Of a DNA stretch of 64,000 bases, positions 37,424-46,750 are shown piece by piece. Within the stretch, counting starts at the first letter, position 1; each line of letters opens with the position of its first letter. This DNA comes from Acidobacteriaceae bacterium (GTDB lineage: Bacteria; Acidobacteriota; Terriglobia; Terriglobales; Acidobacteriaceae). Made by a program: the position numbers and the translations under genes. Where the stretch lies: positions 62,001 through 126,000 of the forward strand of contig DAIDKP010000013.1 in the NCBI GenBank assembly GCA_027449965.1, read 5' to 3'. The notes below the pieces were generated by a model, which was given only the letters and a program-made list of their open reading frames with translations, was not told the DNA's origin and made no database searches.

Positions 37424-39199
37424 ATGCCAAAAACTGTTCTGCAAAAGACATTTGCTTCGTTGCTTGCCATAGCTGTTGTAGGCCTCGCGTCGTCTGCCGC
37501 GCTTTCGGCGCAGAGTTTCCGTGTGCGCATCCCCGCTGATGCGCGGCCGCTGACGAGCGGTGGCGAGCGCGCAGCCGCGCCGGGGCCAATCGACGGGCGC
37601 CTGCTGCTGCTCCTCTCGAACAATCCGAGCGACGAGCCGCGCATGCAGATCGACGACACGCCGCGCTCGCAGAATATTTTTGGGCTGACGCTGGACGGGG
37701 CGAAGCCGGGCAGCGTGATCACAGTGGATAACAGCGCAGCCGGTTATCCTCACCTGCATCTGAGCCAGTTGCCGCCGGGAAATTATCGCGTGCAGGCCGT
37801 GCTGAATCTTTACGAGACCTTTCACATGGCCGATGGCCGTGTGCTCAAGCTGGCTCCGGATCGCGGCGAAGGCCAGCACTGGAATCTTGCGCCGGGCAAT
37901 CTCTACTCCAAGCCCCTCGCCGTGACCATCGGCGCGAACGGTAAGCCTGCGCAGGATGTCACCGTTGACCTGACTGAAGTGATTCCGCCGATCCCACCAA
38001 CCCCGGATTCGGAGTTCGTGCGCCGCATCCGCATCCAGTCCGCGCTGCTGACGAAGTTCTGGGGAAGGCCCGTCTATCTGGCTGCAACGGTGCTGGTGCC
38101 GTCTGGTTTTGACGTGCACCCGGACGCGCGCTTTCCGCTCATGCTCTTTGAAGATCACTTCAACGATGGATTCGATGAGTTTCGCACGACGCCGCCGGAT
38201 CCGAATCTGAAACCCGATTACTCCGAGCGCTTTCATCTCGCCGGTTACAACCGCATCCAGCAGCAGGAGGCGTACAAGTTCTATCAGACATGGATTGCGC
38301 CGAAGTTCCCGCGATTTCTCGTGGTAAAAATTCAGACGGCGAATCCGTTTTACGACGACAGTTACGCGGTGGACTCAGCCAATCTCGGCCCCTACGGCGA
38401 GGCGATCGAGACGGAGTTGATTCCGGCTGTCGAGAAGAAATTTCGCGCCATCGGCCAGGGATGGGCGCGATTCCTTTACGGCGGCTCGACCGGCGGATGG
38501 GAGGCGATTGCGGCGCAGGTTTTTTATCCGGATCACTACAACGGAGCGTTCATTGCGTGTCCTGACCCGGTTGATTTTCACGCCTACACCAACATTGATC
38601 TCTACCACGATGCCAATGCGTACTTCATCCAGGGCGCGAACAAGCGCATCGAGCAGCCGTCGATGCGGGATTATCTCGGCCACGTGCTCATCACCCAGCG
38701 CGGCGTCAACCAGTACGAAGCTGCGCTCGGCGATCACGGGCGCTCCGGCGAGCAGTACGACATCTGGCAGGCGGTCTTCTCGCCCGTCGGCGCGGACGGC
38801 TATCCGGCGCTCATCTTTGACAAGCAGACGGGCGTCATCGACCACAAGGTGGCGCAGTACTGGCGCGACCACTACGACCTGACGGCGAAGCTTGAGCGCG
38901 AGTGGCCGCAACTGCAACCGAAGCTCGACGGCAAGCTGCACGTCTACGTCGGTTCCGACGACACCTACATGCTGAACGACGCGGTCTATCGGCTTCAGGA
39001 TTTTCTTGACTCGGCCAACCCTCCGGCACATGCCGAGGTGGCCTACGGCCCGCGCGCCGAGCACTGCTGGAACGGCGACCCCACGCTGCCGAACGCCTAC
39101 AGCCGCCTGCACTACGAGACGCAGTATCTGCCGAAGATCATGGAGCGCATCGAAAAAACAGCACCCGCTGGAGCCGACCTGACAAGCTGGCGCTACTGA
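37424..39199 (+). CDS. Exported putative esterase with N-terminal accessory domain
   Basis: Signal peptide; FLYGGSTGGWEAIAAQVFYPDHYNGAFIACPDPVDFHAY esterase-like GxSxGG region; 592 aa from the ATG at 37424. Confidence 0.7.
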   Translation: MPKTVLQKTFASLLAIAVVGLASSAALSAQSFRVRIPADARPLTSGGERAAAPGPIDGRLLLLLSNNPSDEPRMQIDDTPRSQNIFGLTLDGAKPGSVITVDNSAAGYPHLHLSQLPPGNYRVQAVLNLYETFHMADGRVLKLAPDRGEGQHWNLAPGNLYSKPLAVTIGANGKPAQDVTVDLTEVIPPIPPTPDSEFVRRIRIQSALLTKFWGRPVYLAATVLVPSGFDVHPDARFPLMLFEDHFNDGFDEFRTTPPDPNLKPDYSERFHLAGYNRIQQQEAYKFYQTWIAPKFPRFLVVKIQTANPFYDDSYAVDSANLGPYGEAIETELIPAVEKKFRAIGQGWARFLYGGSTGGWEAIAAQVFYPDHYNGAFIACPDPVDFHAYTNIDLYHDANAYFIQGANKRIEQPSMRDYLGHVLITQRGVNQYEAALGDHGRSGEQYDIWQAVFSPVGADGYPALIFDKQTGVIDHKVAQYWRDHYDLTAKLEREWPQLQPKLDGKLHVYVGSDDTYMLNDAVYRLQDFLDSANPPAHAEVAYGPRAEHCWNGDPTLPNAYSRLHYETQYLPKIMERIEKTAPAGADLTSWRY

Positions 39200-39203
39200 C
39201 GGC

Positions 39204-40316
39204 CTATGGTCTGCTTGCAGTCGGTTCGCTTCCGAGCGTCACAGCGGGCTGCGCCATCGCCTGTGCGGCTGGTTGAGCCTGCACGCGCAGCGTCGGCAGC
39301 GCCCACGGATACTGGTCGCGGATGAAGGCAATCATCTTCTCGCGCACCAGGCAGCGCAGGTCAAAGTTCTGGCTGGAGCCGGGCGAACTGACCAGGCAGC
39401 GCAGCTCCATCGTATGCTCGCTCAGGTTGGTCACCTGCAAGCCGCACACGCGCCCATCCCATAGCGGAGATTCGGCGGCGATGCGCTGGAGTTCCTCGCG
39501 CAGAGGCTCGACGGGAATCGCATAATCGACGTAGAGAAACGCCGTGCCCATCAGGTCGCTCGTGTGCCGTGTCCAGTTCTGGAAAGGGTTTTCGATGAAG
39601 TAGCTGAGTGGCACGATCAGCCGCCGCTGGTCCCAGATGCGCACCACAACGTAGGTGCTGGTGATCTCTTCGATGCGTCCCCACTCGCCTTCGACGATCA
39701 CCACGTCATCCATGCGAATTGGCTCGCTGAGCGCGATCTGAAGACCGGCTATGAGGTTGGAGGCGGTGGATTTGGCCGCTGCTGCCAGCAGCAGGGAAGC
39801 GAGTCCGGCCGAGGCCAGCAGCCCCGTGCCATACTTCCACAGATCGTGATTGTGCAGGCTCCAGAGCAGCACCCCGCCATCCAGCAGAGCGATGATTGCA
39901 ATCAGGATGCGCCGGAAAAATTGCATCTGCGTGTGCACCCGGCGCGCACGCAGATTATTGATCGCTGTGATGTCAAAGCGGCCGAGCAAAATGGCCTGAA
40001 AGACATAGACGCCACCGATGCCCAGCCAGCCGACGGCGAGAATCAGCACAATGCGCGCTATCTGCTCCATCTGTGCTTGCAGCAGTCCGGTGAGACCGGG
40101 AATCATCGGAAGGACGAACTCGGCGGCGACGGCGAGCAGCAACAGGCGCGCAGGACGCGCCAGATACTTGCGTACGCCAAATTGCTTGCGCTGCATCTCC
40201 GTCTGCTTGCGACGCAGCAGGCGAAACAGCAAAAAGTGTGCTCCGTTGCCCAGTACCAGGCCGGCGCTGATCAGCGTGATGGCAAACAGGACGTTCATTT
40301 CAGAGAGTGAGAGCAT
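39204..40316 (-). CDS. Mechanosensitive ion channel (MscS) family protein
   Basis: ASLLLAAAAKSTASNLIAGLQIALSEPIRMDDVVIVEGEWGRIEEITSTYVVVRIWDQRRLIVPLSYFIENPFQNWTR; longer start at 40409 possible. Confidence 0.9.
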   Translation of the reverse strand: MLSLSEMNVLFAITLISAGLVLGNGAHFLLFRLLRRKQTEMQRKQFGVRKYLARPARLLLLAVAAEFVLPMIPGLTGLLQAQMEQIARIVLILAVGWLGIGGVYVFQAILLGRFDITAINNLRARRVHTQMQFFRRILIAIIALLDGGVLLWSLHNHDLWKYGTGLLASAGLASLLLAAAAKSTASNLIAGLQIALSEPIRMDDVVIVEGEWGRIEEITSTYVVVRIWDQRRLIVPLSYFIENPFQNWTRHTSDLMGTAFLYVDYAIPVEPLREELQRIAAESPLWDGRVCGLQVTNLSEHTMELRCLVSSPGSSQNFDLRCLVREKMIAFIRDQYPWALPTLRVQAQPAAQAMAQPAVTLGSEPTASRP

Positions 40317-40532
40317 GAACCTCGATCTGGTTTTCGTACGATGTGAAAGCTGCTTCTCGTTCATAGGAAGCTGGAAATTGCGATTGTGATGCCTGAGCGA
40401 CGAGCGCATACAGCCTTCCAGAGCACTTTTGCATCCATATCATGACGGCAAGTGCAATCTGGATCGTCGCGCGCAGCGGCGGATATGATGCAGTGTGCGG
40501 ATTCCAACGAAAGTGTTTGCGGAGAGCGAAGG

Positions 40533-41450
40533 ATGACGATTTTTGGATCGACGAGCGCAGAGTTACTGGATACGGTGCTTCTGGCAACCGATTTTTCCGA
40601 GTCTTCCAGCAAAGCCGGTCAGTACGCCAGCGCGCTGGCGCGCAAAATGGAAGCTGCGTTGGTGATTACACATGCTTTTGTGTTGGATCAGGCTGCGCTG
40701 GAGGCTGAGACCTTTCGCGATCTGATGAGCCAGCAGCGTATTCATTTACAGAAGGAACTGAATACGATTGCCAAAGAGCTTACGTCGGGCCGTGGTGCGG
40801 TCGAGACGGTTCTGCTCGAGCATGATCCCAGAGTTGCTGTGGCAGAGCTTGCCGAGCGTCGCAAGCCCTCGATCATCGTGATGGGCACCCATGGCGGTGG
40901 TTTGCTGGAGCACTTTGTCATTGGCTCGACAGCGGAAGGCATTCTGCGGCACACCAGGCTGCCGGCGTTGACCGTGGGACCGAAAGCGCCGCCGCTGCTG
41001 ACGGACGACCTTGCATTCAAGCGCATCCTTTTTGTGACGAACAACACAGCCGGAGCAGCGGACACGGCACAACTGGCTGTGGATGTGGCAAAAGCGTTTG
41101 GAGCCGCGCTGGATGTGCTGAACGTGATTCATCCAGACTCTGTGAAGAACACGCTCAACGAACCGCATGAGCTTCTTGCGAATCATGACAAGATTGAGGC
41201 CGCGCTTCCTGTATCCTTCCACGATCACCCGGAATCACGCACCTTTGTGAGCGTGGGCCAGCCAAGGACGGAGATTCTGAAGCATATTCGGGAGCGTGAA
41301 ATTGACTTGCTGGTGATGTGTTTGAACGCTGATTCGCAACTGGAGATGCAGGGTAATCTTTCGGGGGCATTTCCGATTATTGCCGAGGCGACTTGTCCGG
41401 TGCTCACGCAGGTGAAAGTCGCTCCAGCGCCAGAAACAGCAGCCCATTGA
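40533..41450 (+). CDS. Universal stress protein, tandem UspA domains
   Basis: TVLLATDFSESSSKAGQYASALA, SIIVMGTHGGGLLEHFVIGSTAEGILRHTRLPALTVGP; second domain follows. Confidence 0.9.
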   Translation: MTIFGSTSAELLDTVLLATDFSESSSKAGQYASALARKMEAALVITHAFVLDQAALEAETFRDLMSQQRIHLQKELNTIAKELTSGRGAVETVLLEHDPRVAVAELAERRKPSIIVMGTHGGGLLEHFVIGSTAEGILRHTRLPALTVGPKAPPLLTDDLAFKRILFVTNNTAGAADTAQLAVDVAKAFGAALDVLNVIHPDSVKNTLNEPHELLANHDKIEAALPVSFHDHPESRTFVSVGQPRTEILKHIREREIDLLVMCLNADSQLEMQGNLSGAFPIIAEATCPVLTQVKVAPAPETAAH

Positions 41451-41481
41451 AACGTCGGTTGCGCGCGGATAAACTGGAGAA

Positions 41482-41922
41482 ATGAAGACTTTTACGCTGG
41501 ACGAAGCACAATCGCTGTTGCCGCTGCTCGATTCACTGCTGACGAGGGCGATGGAGAGTCGAGAGGCAGCGCAGGCCATGGAGAATGAACTATCGGAGCT
41601 TTCGCATCGTATCTTCCTGATGGGCGGAATGCAGGTGGATCTGGGCCGCGTGACCAGGCTCAAAGTCGATGCCGAGGCTCAGTTGAAGCGCGCCCGTGAG
41701 ACGGTGGCGGAGATCGACGCGATCGGCGTTCAGGTGAAGGATATCGCCACAGGGCTGTTGGATTTTCCCTGCCGTATGGATGGAGAAACAGTGTTGCTCT
41801 GCTGGAAGCGCGGCGAGGCGCAGATTGAGTACTGGCACACGATCGAGGCCGGTTTCCGCGGTCGGCAGGCAATTGATGACCGATTCCGCCGTCGCTCGAC
41901 GATGGGTGGCCGTCCGAACTGA
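41482..41922 (+). CDS. DUF2203-like protein
   Basis: MKTFTLDEAQSLLPLLDSLL...GLLDFPCRMDGETVLLCWKRGEAQIEYWHTIEAGFRGRQAID. Confidence 0.8.
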   Translation: MKTFTLDEAQSLLPLLDSLLTRAMESREAAQAMENELSELSHRIFLMGGMQVDLGRVTRLKVDAEAQLKRARETVAEIDAIGVQVKDIATGLLDFPCRMDGETVLLCWKRGEAQIEYWHTIEAGFRGRQAIDDRFRRRSTMGGRPN

Positions 41923-41987
41923 CAGAGGACTGTGATTCCCGGGTCGAAGCTTCCGTTTGCTGTGTTACTCTTCGCTCAGTTCAGCAG

Positions 41988-43400
41988 ATGAATCTGCGCG
42001 GCTCGATCGTGGCCCGCGCCACTGGAGCGCACTCTTTGACCGATCTTCCGGCCGTGGTCCCCGCTTCGCAGCCTGATGCCTCACCGTCTCTTGCCGCGGA
42101 GACTTTGGCCGCGACCGAGATCGGCAAACGGACGTCGCGCAAATTGGTCTGGAGATTGATTCCGCTCTTGTCTGTGGGCTACGCCATCGCCTACATTGAC
42201 CGCATCAACATCAGCTTTGCCGCGTTACAGATGAATCGCGACCTGCGCTTCAGCGCAACGACTTATGGACTCGGCGCGGGGCTGTTTTTTCTAAGTTACT
42301 CAGCCTGTGAAATCCCATCCAATCTGATGCTGCATCGCATCGGCGCGCGACGATGGATGGCGCGGATTCTGCTGACCTGGGGCATACTTGCGATGCTGAT
42401 GGCGCGGGTGCGCACGCCGATGGAGTTCTATGGACTCCGGCTGCTGCTGGGTGCCGCGGAAGCAGGATTTTTCCCCGGCGTCCTCTATTACCTGACGCTT
42501 TGGTTTCCAGCCGGAATGCGTGCGCGGGCGATCAGCCGATTCTATGTAGCGCTGCCGCTGAGCACGGCGATTATGGGATCGCTTGCCGGTGTGCTCCTGG
42601 GCATGCAGGGCAGACTGGGCCTTGCCGGCTGGCAGTGGCTTTTTCTGGTGGAAGGATTCCCGGCAATCCTGCTGAGTGGAGTCTTTCTGCGCCTGTTGCC
42701 GGATCGTCCCGCCGATGCCGCGTGGCTGGAACCACGGGAGCGCAGCGAGATGGAAGCTGTGCTGGCGCGTGAGGCAGCCGAAGCAGGCAAACTCCACTCG
42801 CCATCGCCGCTGCGCGATCCACGCGTGTGGCTCTTTGGACTGGCGAATACGGTGATGCTTGCCGTGCTGTATGCGTTCACTTTCTCCGCGCCGATTCTCT
42901 TCACGGGATTGACGCACTGGAGCGTGATGGCGGTGGGCAACTTCATCTCTGCAATGGGATTGGTCGGTGTGGTGGCGATGGTGGCCAACGGTTGGCATTC
43001 GGATCGTAGCGGGGAACGATTCTGGCACGCGGTGGTTCCGGGATTTCTGCAGGCAGTGGCGTTTCTGGTGGCTGCGTTCGCGCATCGCGCCGTGGTTTCC
43101 GTACCGCTGCTGGCTCTGACGTTTGTGCTGTTTGCGGCAATTCAGGGTCCGCTGCTGATGTTGCCGACGACATTTCTGCATGGTCGCAACGCGGCTGTCG
43201 GGCTGGCCACGATCAACATGGTCGGCATGGTGGGCGGCTTTGTAGGACCGTCGCTGATGGGCATTCTGCGCGACTGGACCGGCAGCTACGAGCTAGGGAT
43301 CGCGTTGCTGGCGCTGCCCATGCTGATCTTCTGCGCCATTCTGATGGTGTTGCGCAGGTTGCTCGGCAGTCGCCGTCTACGGGATCAGGCTTTCGGATAA
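41988..43400 (+). CDS. MFS transporter (anion:cation symporter-like)
   Basis: SVGYAIAYIDRINISFAALQMNRDLRFSATTYGLGAGLFFLSYSACEIPSNLMLHRIGARRWMARI. Confidence 0.92.
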   Translation: MNLRGSIVARATGAHSLTDLPAVVPASQPDASPSLAAETLAATEIGKRTSRKLVWRLIPLLSVGYAIAYIDRINISFAALQMNRDLRFSATTYGLGAGLFFLSYSACEIPSNLMLHRIGARRWMARILLTWGILAMLMARVRTPMEFYGLRLLLGAAEAGFFPGVLYYLTLWFPAGMRARAISRFYVALPLSTAIMGSLAGVLLGMQGRLGLAGWQWLFLVEGFPAILLSGVFLRLLPDRPADAAWLEPRERSEMEAVLAREAAEAGKLHSPSPLRDPRVWLFGLANTVMLAVLYAFTFSAPILFTGLTHWSVMAVGNFISAMGLVGVVAMVANGWHSDRSGERFWHAVVPGFLQAVAFLVAAFAHRAVVSVPLLALTFVLFAAIQGPLLMLPTTFLHGRNAAVGLATINMVGMVGGFVGPSLMGILRDWTGSYELGIALLALPMLIFCAILMVLRRLLGSRRLRDQAFG

Positions 43401-43460
43401 CGAAGCGCATCCGAGTATGATGCTGCACAGAATCATGCTGCAATCTCAATAGCCAGACCA

Positions 43461-44519
43461 CTATTTGCGAGGCTGCGGCTGGCCGCCAACGTTCCACTGC
43501 GGCCTCCACTGCGTGTCTGCCAGCCAGCGCACGGGCGCAATCATGGAGTTGATGCTGTGCGTCAGAAAATCAAAGTCGATGCGGGAAATTTCGTCCGATG
43601 GCTGGTGATAATCCTTGTGCAGGCCAAAGCTGGACACGGTTTGTGCGACGATGCCTCGAACGGCCAGATTGTAGTTGTCGGAACGACGGAAGAAGTGCTC
43701 CTCCGGATGAGGGTCTGCGCTGATGGCCGCTCCGTGGCTGGCCAGCATGGGGCCAAGGTTCGAGCGGTTGTAGCCCGTCAGCCAGAGGGTTCGCTGCGGC
43801 AGTTTCGGGTCAGGCCGCCCGATCATCTCAAACTCCAGATTCGTTACGATATTGGTGAGTGGAACGGGAGAATGATCCAGGAACCAGCGGTCGCCGTAGC
43901 CGCCCAGTTCTTCCGACCCGAAGAGCACAAAGAGAATAGACCGACGCGGTCGCGGCCCTTTGCTCAGCGCGCGCGCCAGCTCCAGCACGGCGATGGTGCC
44001 GGAGGCGTCGTCATCGGCACCGTTGTAGATGCCGTCTCCGTTGACAGGCGTACCCATGCCCAGATGATCGAGGTGAGCTGTCAGCAGGATCACCGGGTTG
44101 TGCGCGCCGTCTTTCCAGTCGCTGCCGCGCAACAGAGCCATGGCGTTCCAGGTGTAGGGCCGCGCCTGGCCGTCTGTACCCAGATGCTTCAGGTAGCGGA
44201 GGACTCCATTGGGCAGGCTGGCGGGCATCTGGCCGCGCTGCACATAGCCGTCATCTTCCTGTGCCACGCTTGGCAGCGGATCCAGGCCAAAGGAGCGAAG
44301 AAGCGAAGCCGCATAGAGCGCAGCCAAATGCTCATCGCGTGTGGCCGAGCCACGCCCGTGCAGCGCATCCGAGGCAAGGAAGCTCATCTCAGCGTGAACG
44401 CACTCGGCGCAAACGGTCTGCGCTGATTTGCCTTTGGCCGACGCCACCGGAGCGCAAAGGCTGAGAGCGAGCGAAAGAGCGAGGAAGTACGCGGAGCTGC
44501 GAGTGGAATGGCGTGTCAT
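43461..44519 (-). CDS. M28-family metallopeptidase, exported
   Basis: ILLTAHLDHLGMGTPVNGDGIYNGADDDASGTIAVLELARAL; LFVLFGSEELGGYGDRWFLDH; signal peptide from start at 44519. Confidence 0.9.
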   Translation of the reverse strand: MTRHSTRSSAYFLALSLALSLCAPVASAKGKSAQTVCAECVHAEMSFLASDALHGRGSATRDEHLAALYAASLLRSFGLDPLPSVAQEDDGYVQRGQMPASLPNGVLRYLKHLGTDGQARPYTWNAMALLRGSDWKDGAHNPVILLTAHLDHLGMGTPVNGDGIYNGADDDASGTIAVLELARALSKGPRPRRSILFVLFGSEELGGYGDRWFLDHSPVPLTNIVTNLEFEMIGRPDPKLPQRTLWLTGYNRSNLGPMLASHGAAISADPHPEEHFFRRSDNYNLAVRGIVAQTVSSFGLHKDYHQPSDEISRIDFDFLTHSINSMIAPVRWLADTQWRPQWNVGGQPQPRK

Positions 44520-44755
44520 GACGGGATTGTATCGCTGTGAGCGAGGCAGGATCGAGCGGATAAGCTGCCCGGTGCGTCGGTCATACGAGTGATGTGGCGG
44601 AGTGAATATGCCTGGCTGGTGGTCGTGTGGCAGGTTGAGACGCGATAATGCAGTCAGAACCGTGGGTGAAAACAGCCCGGATAAGAGCACAGCCAGCGGA
44701 TGCAAGTCCGCAATCAGGAACGGTTATCTTTGAGCATGAGCGAGACAAACAACGC

Positions 44756-45937
44756 ATGAAGACTGCACACAGCCTCTCCTCCATCGCTGGATTTGCCCGG
44801 TTTGCCTCGCGCAAGGCAGTTTTGCCTGGATTGTTGAGGCCGCTCCTGCTTGTGTCACTGCTGCTGACGGGCTGCAACAATGAGTTCTTTACGCCGGTCA
44901 ACAACACGACGACGGCAGCCGGATCGTCGACGTACATGTACGTGGTGAATGTGAGCAGCACGGGTAGTGGCGGAACGCTTTCGGAGTATTCCCTGACCAG
45001 CGGTGTTGCGGCTCCGCTTTCGGGTTCGCCGATCACGCTGCCTGCCACGCCGACCTCGGTTGTGGTTTCACCGAACAATCTCTTTGTATACGTAGGCACG
45101 TCGGTGGGAATCCTGATGTATACAATCGGCGTCGGCGGCGTGCTGACGCAGGGCAACAACGGGACGGTGATCTACTCCGGTCCGAATGCGGTGCAGAATC
45201 TGGCTGTCGATGCGACTTCATCGTGGCTGATTGTCTCGTATAAAAACTCCACGGAGCTGGATGCGCTGGCGATTTCACCACTCTCCGGGCTGACGCAGAC
45301 GGGCACGCCGGTCCCGGCCACCCTCGATGCGTTGACGCCGGTTCAGTTGGCCATTTCACCGGCCAACAACAATGTATTCGTTGCGCTGGGCAGCGGCGGC
45401 ACCGATGCGATCGGCTTCACGGCTTCGGCGGCTTCACCCTGGGGCGCAGGGACGTATCACATCAACCTGGCGCCGCACAGCACCGCTGCCAATGCGGTTG
45501 CAGTCGATCCAAGCTCGACCTATCTGTTCATCGGCGAGGCAACGTCCAACATCCTGCGCAAGTTTGCCATCAGCAACCTGAGCGCGGCGCAGAACACGTA
45601 CAGCACCGGACAAACGCCTTCGGCGATTCTGTCCGACCCGACAGGCCAGTATGTCTACGCGACCAACTATACGGACAACACGATCACGGGCTTTTCGCTG
45701 AGCGCGGGAGCGCTGACGACGCTGACGGATTCGCCGTTTGCCACGGCCAAGGGGCCGATCGCCATTGCCGAGGACAGCACCAAGAGCTATGTCGTGGTGG
45801 CTGGCTTTGGCAACAATCCTGATCTTTGGGTCTATAGCTACGACACCACGAGCCCGGGAACGCTGGATGTGGCAACGACATTTTCGACGGCAACAACGGA
45901 CCCCTCGTATGCGATTGGCCTGGCGTTGACACACTGA
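44756..45937 (+). CDS. Lactonase-like/YVTN beta-propeller lipoprotein
   Basis: Lipobox-like LLLTGCNN; repeats with YMYVVN, FVYVGTSVGIL, YVYATNYTDNTITGFSL. Confidence 0.8.
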   Translation: MKTAHSLSSIAGFARFASRKAVLPGLLRPLLLVSLLLTGCNNEFFTPVNNTTTAAGSSTYMYVVNVSSTGSGGTLSEYSLTSGVAAPLSGSPITLPATPTSVVVSPNNLFVYVGTSVGILMYTIGVGGVLTQGNNGTVIYSGPNAVQNLAVDATSSWLIVSYKNSTELDALAISPLSGLTQTGTPVPATLDALTPVQLAISPANNNVFVALGSGGTDAIGFTASAASPWGAGTYHINLAPHSTAANAVAVDPSSTYLFIGEATSNILRKFAISNLSAAQNTYSTGQTPSAILSDPTGQYVYATNYTDNTITGFSLSAGALTTLTDSPFATAKGPIAIAEDSTKSYVVVAGFGNNPDLWVYSYDTTSPGTLDVATTFSTATTDPSYAIGLALTH

Positions 45938-46054
45938 GGCCCTCAGAGCCTTCTCATGCTTCGGCCATACAGTCAGTCGGCGGTTCGTTTGGCCTTTCAT
46001 GAAGGAAATGCCAGGTCAAAAAGTTTCGATCGTAAACGCCGGAAGCAAATAGGT

Positions 46055-46648
46055 TCAGATCGCGCGGGTCGACGTTTTGAGTCGCGTGTAGAGCCATGCG
46101 CGTGCCATGGACCACTCGCGTTCGACGGTGCGCGTGGAGATGCCGAGAACTTCGGCTGTCTCTTCGGAGGTCAGCCCGCCAAAGAAGCGCATCTCGACCA
46201 CTTTTTCCTGGCGGGCATCGAGAGTGGAAAGCTCGCTCAAAGCGTCGTTGATGGCGAGTAATCCCTCGGGATGATCGGTGCGTAGCTGGAGGCGTCCTTC
46301 CGCGAGTGTTTCCATGGCAGCCTGATCGAGCAGAGCTGAAGCGCGCTTGGCCGTGAGCCGTGCTCGCGCGTGGTCGATGAGGATACGTCGCATAAGCTGC
46401 GCAGAGATGGCGTAGAAGTGTGCGCGGTTGCGGAAAGTGGGTTCGCGCTGCTGCACCAGCTTCAGATAGACCTCGTGGACGAGCGCTGTGGGCTGGAGAG
46501 TGTGGTCTGGCCGCTCCTGCTGCATGTAGCGATTGGCGCGGCGATGGAGTTCGGCATAGACAAGCGGCATCAGGCGTTCGATGACGCTTTTGTCACCGCT
46601 CGACAGGCGCTGCAACAGAGCGGTGACCTCGTTCGGTGCGGACTCCAT
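46055..46648 (-). CDS. ECF-type RNA polymerase sigma factor
   Basis: LMPLVYAELHRRANRYMQQERPDHTLQPTALVHEVYLKL; FFGGLTSEETAEVLGISTRTVEREWSMARAWLY. Confidence 0.93.
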   Translation of the reverse strand: MESAPNEVTALLQRLSSGDKSVIERLMPLVYAELHRRANRYMQQERPDHTLQPTALVHEVYLKLVQQREPTFRNRAHFYAISAQLMRRILIDHARARLTAKRASALLDQAAMETLAEGRLQLRTDHPEGLLAINDALSELSTLDARQEKVVEMRFFGGLTSEETAEVLGISTRTVEREWSMARAWLYTRLKTSTRAI

Positions 46649-46750
46649 GGAAGAAAACTCCTGCCGGGCTTGAGCGGGCTTGAGAAGGATGAGAACATTC
46701 TAGCCTGCGAGGGTTACTGTGTCAGGACGAAGGGGTGCATGACGTTTGTG

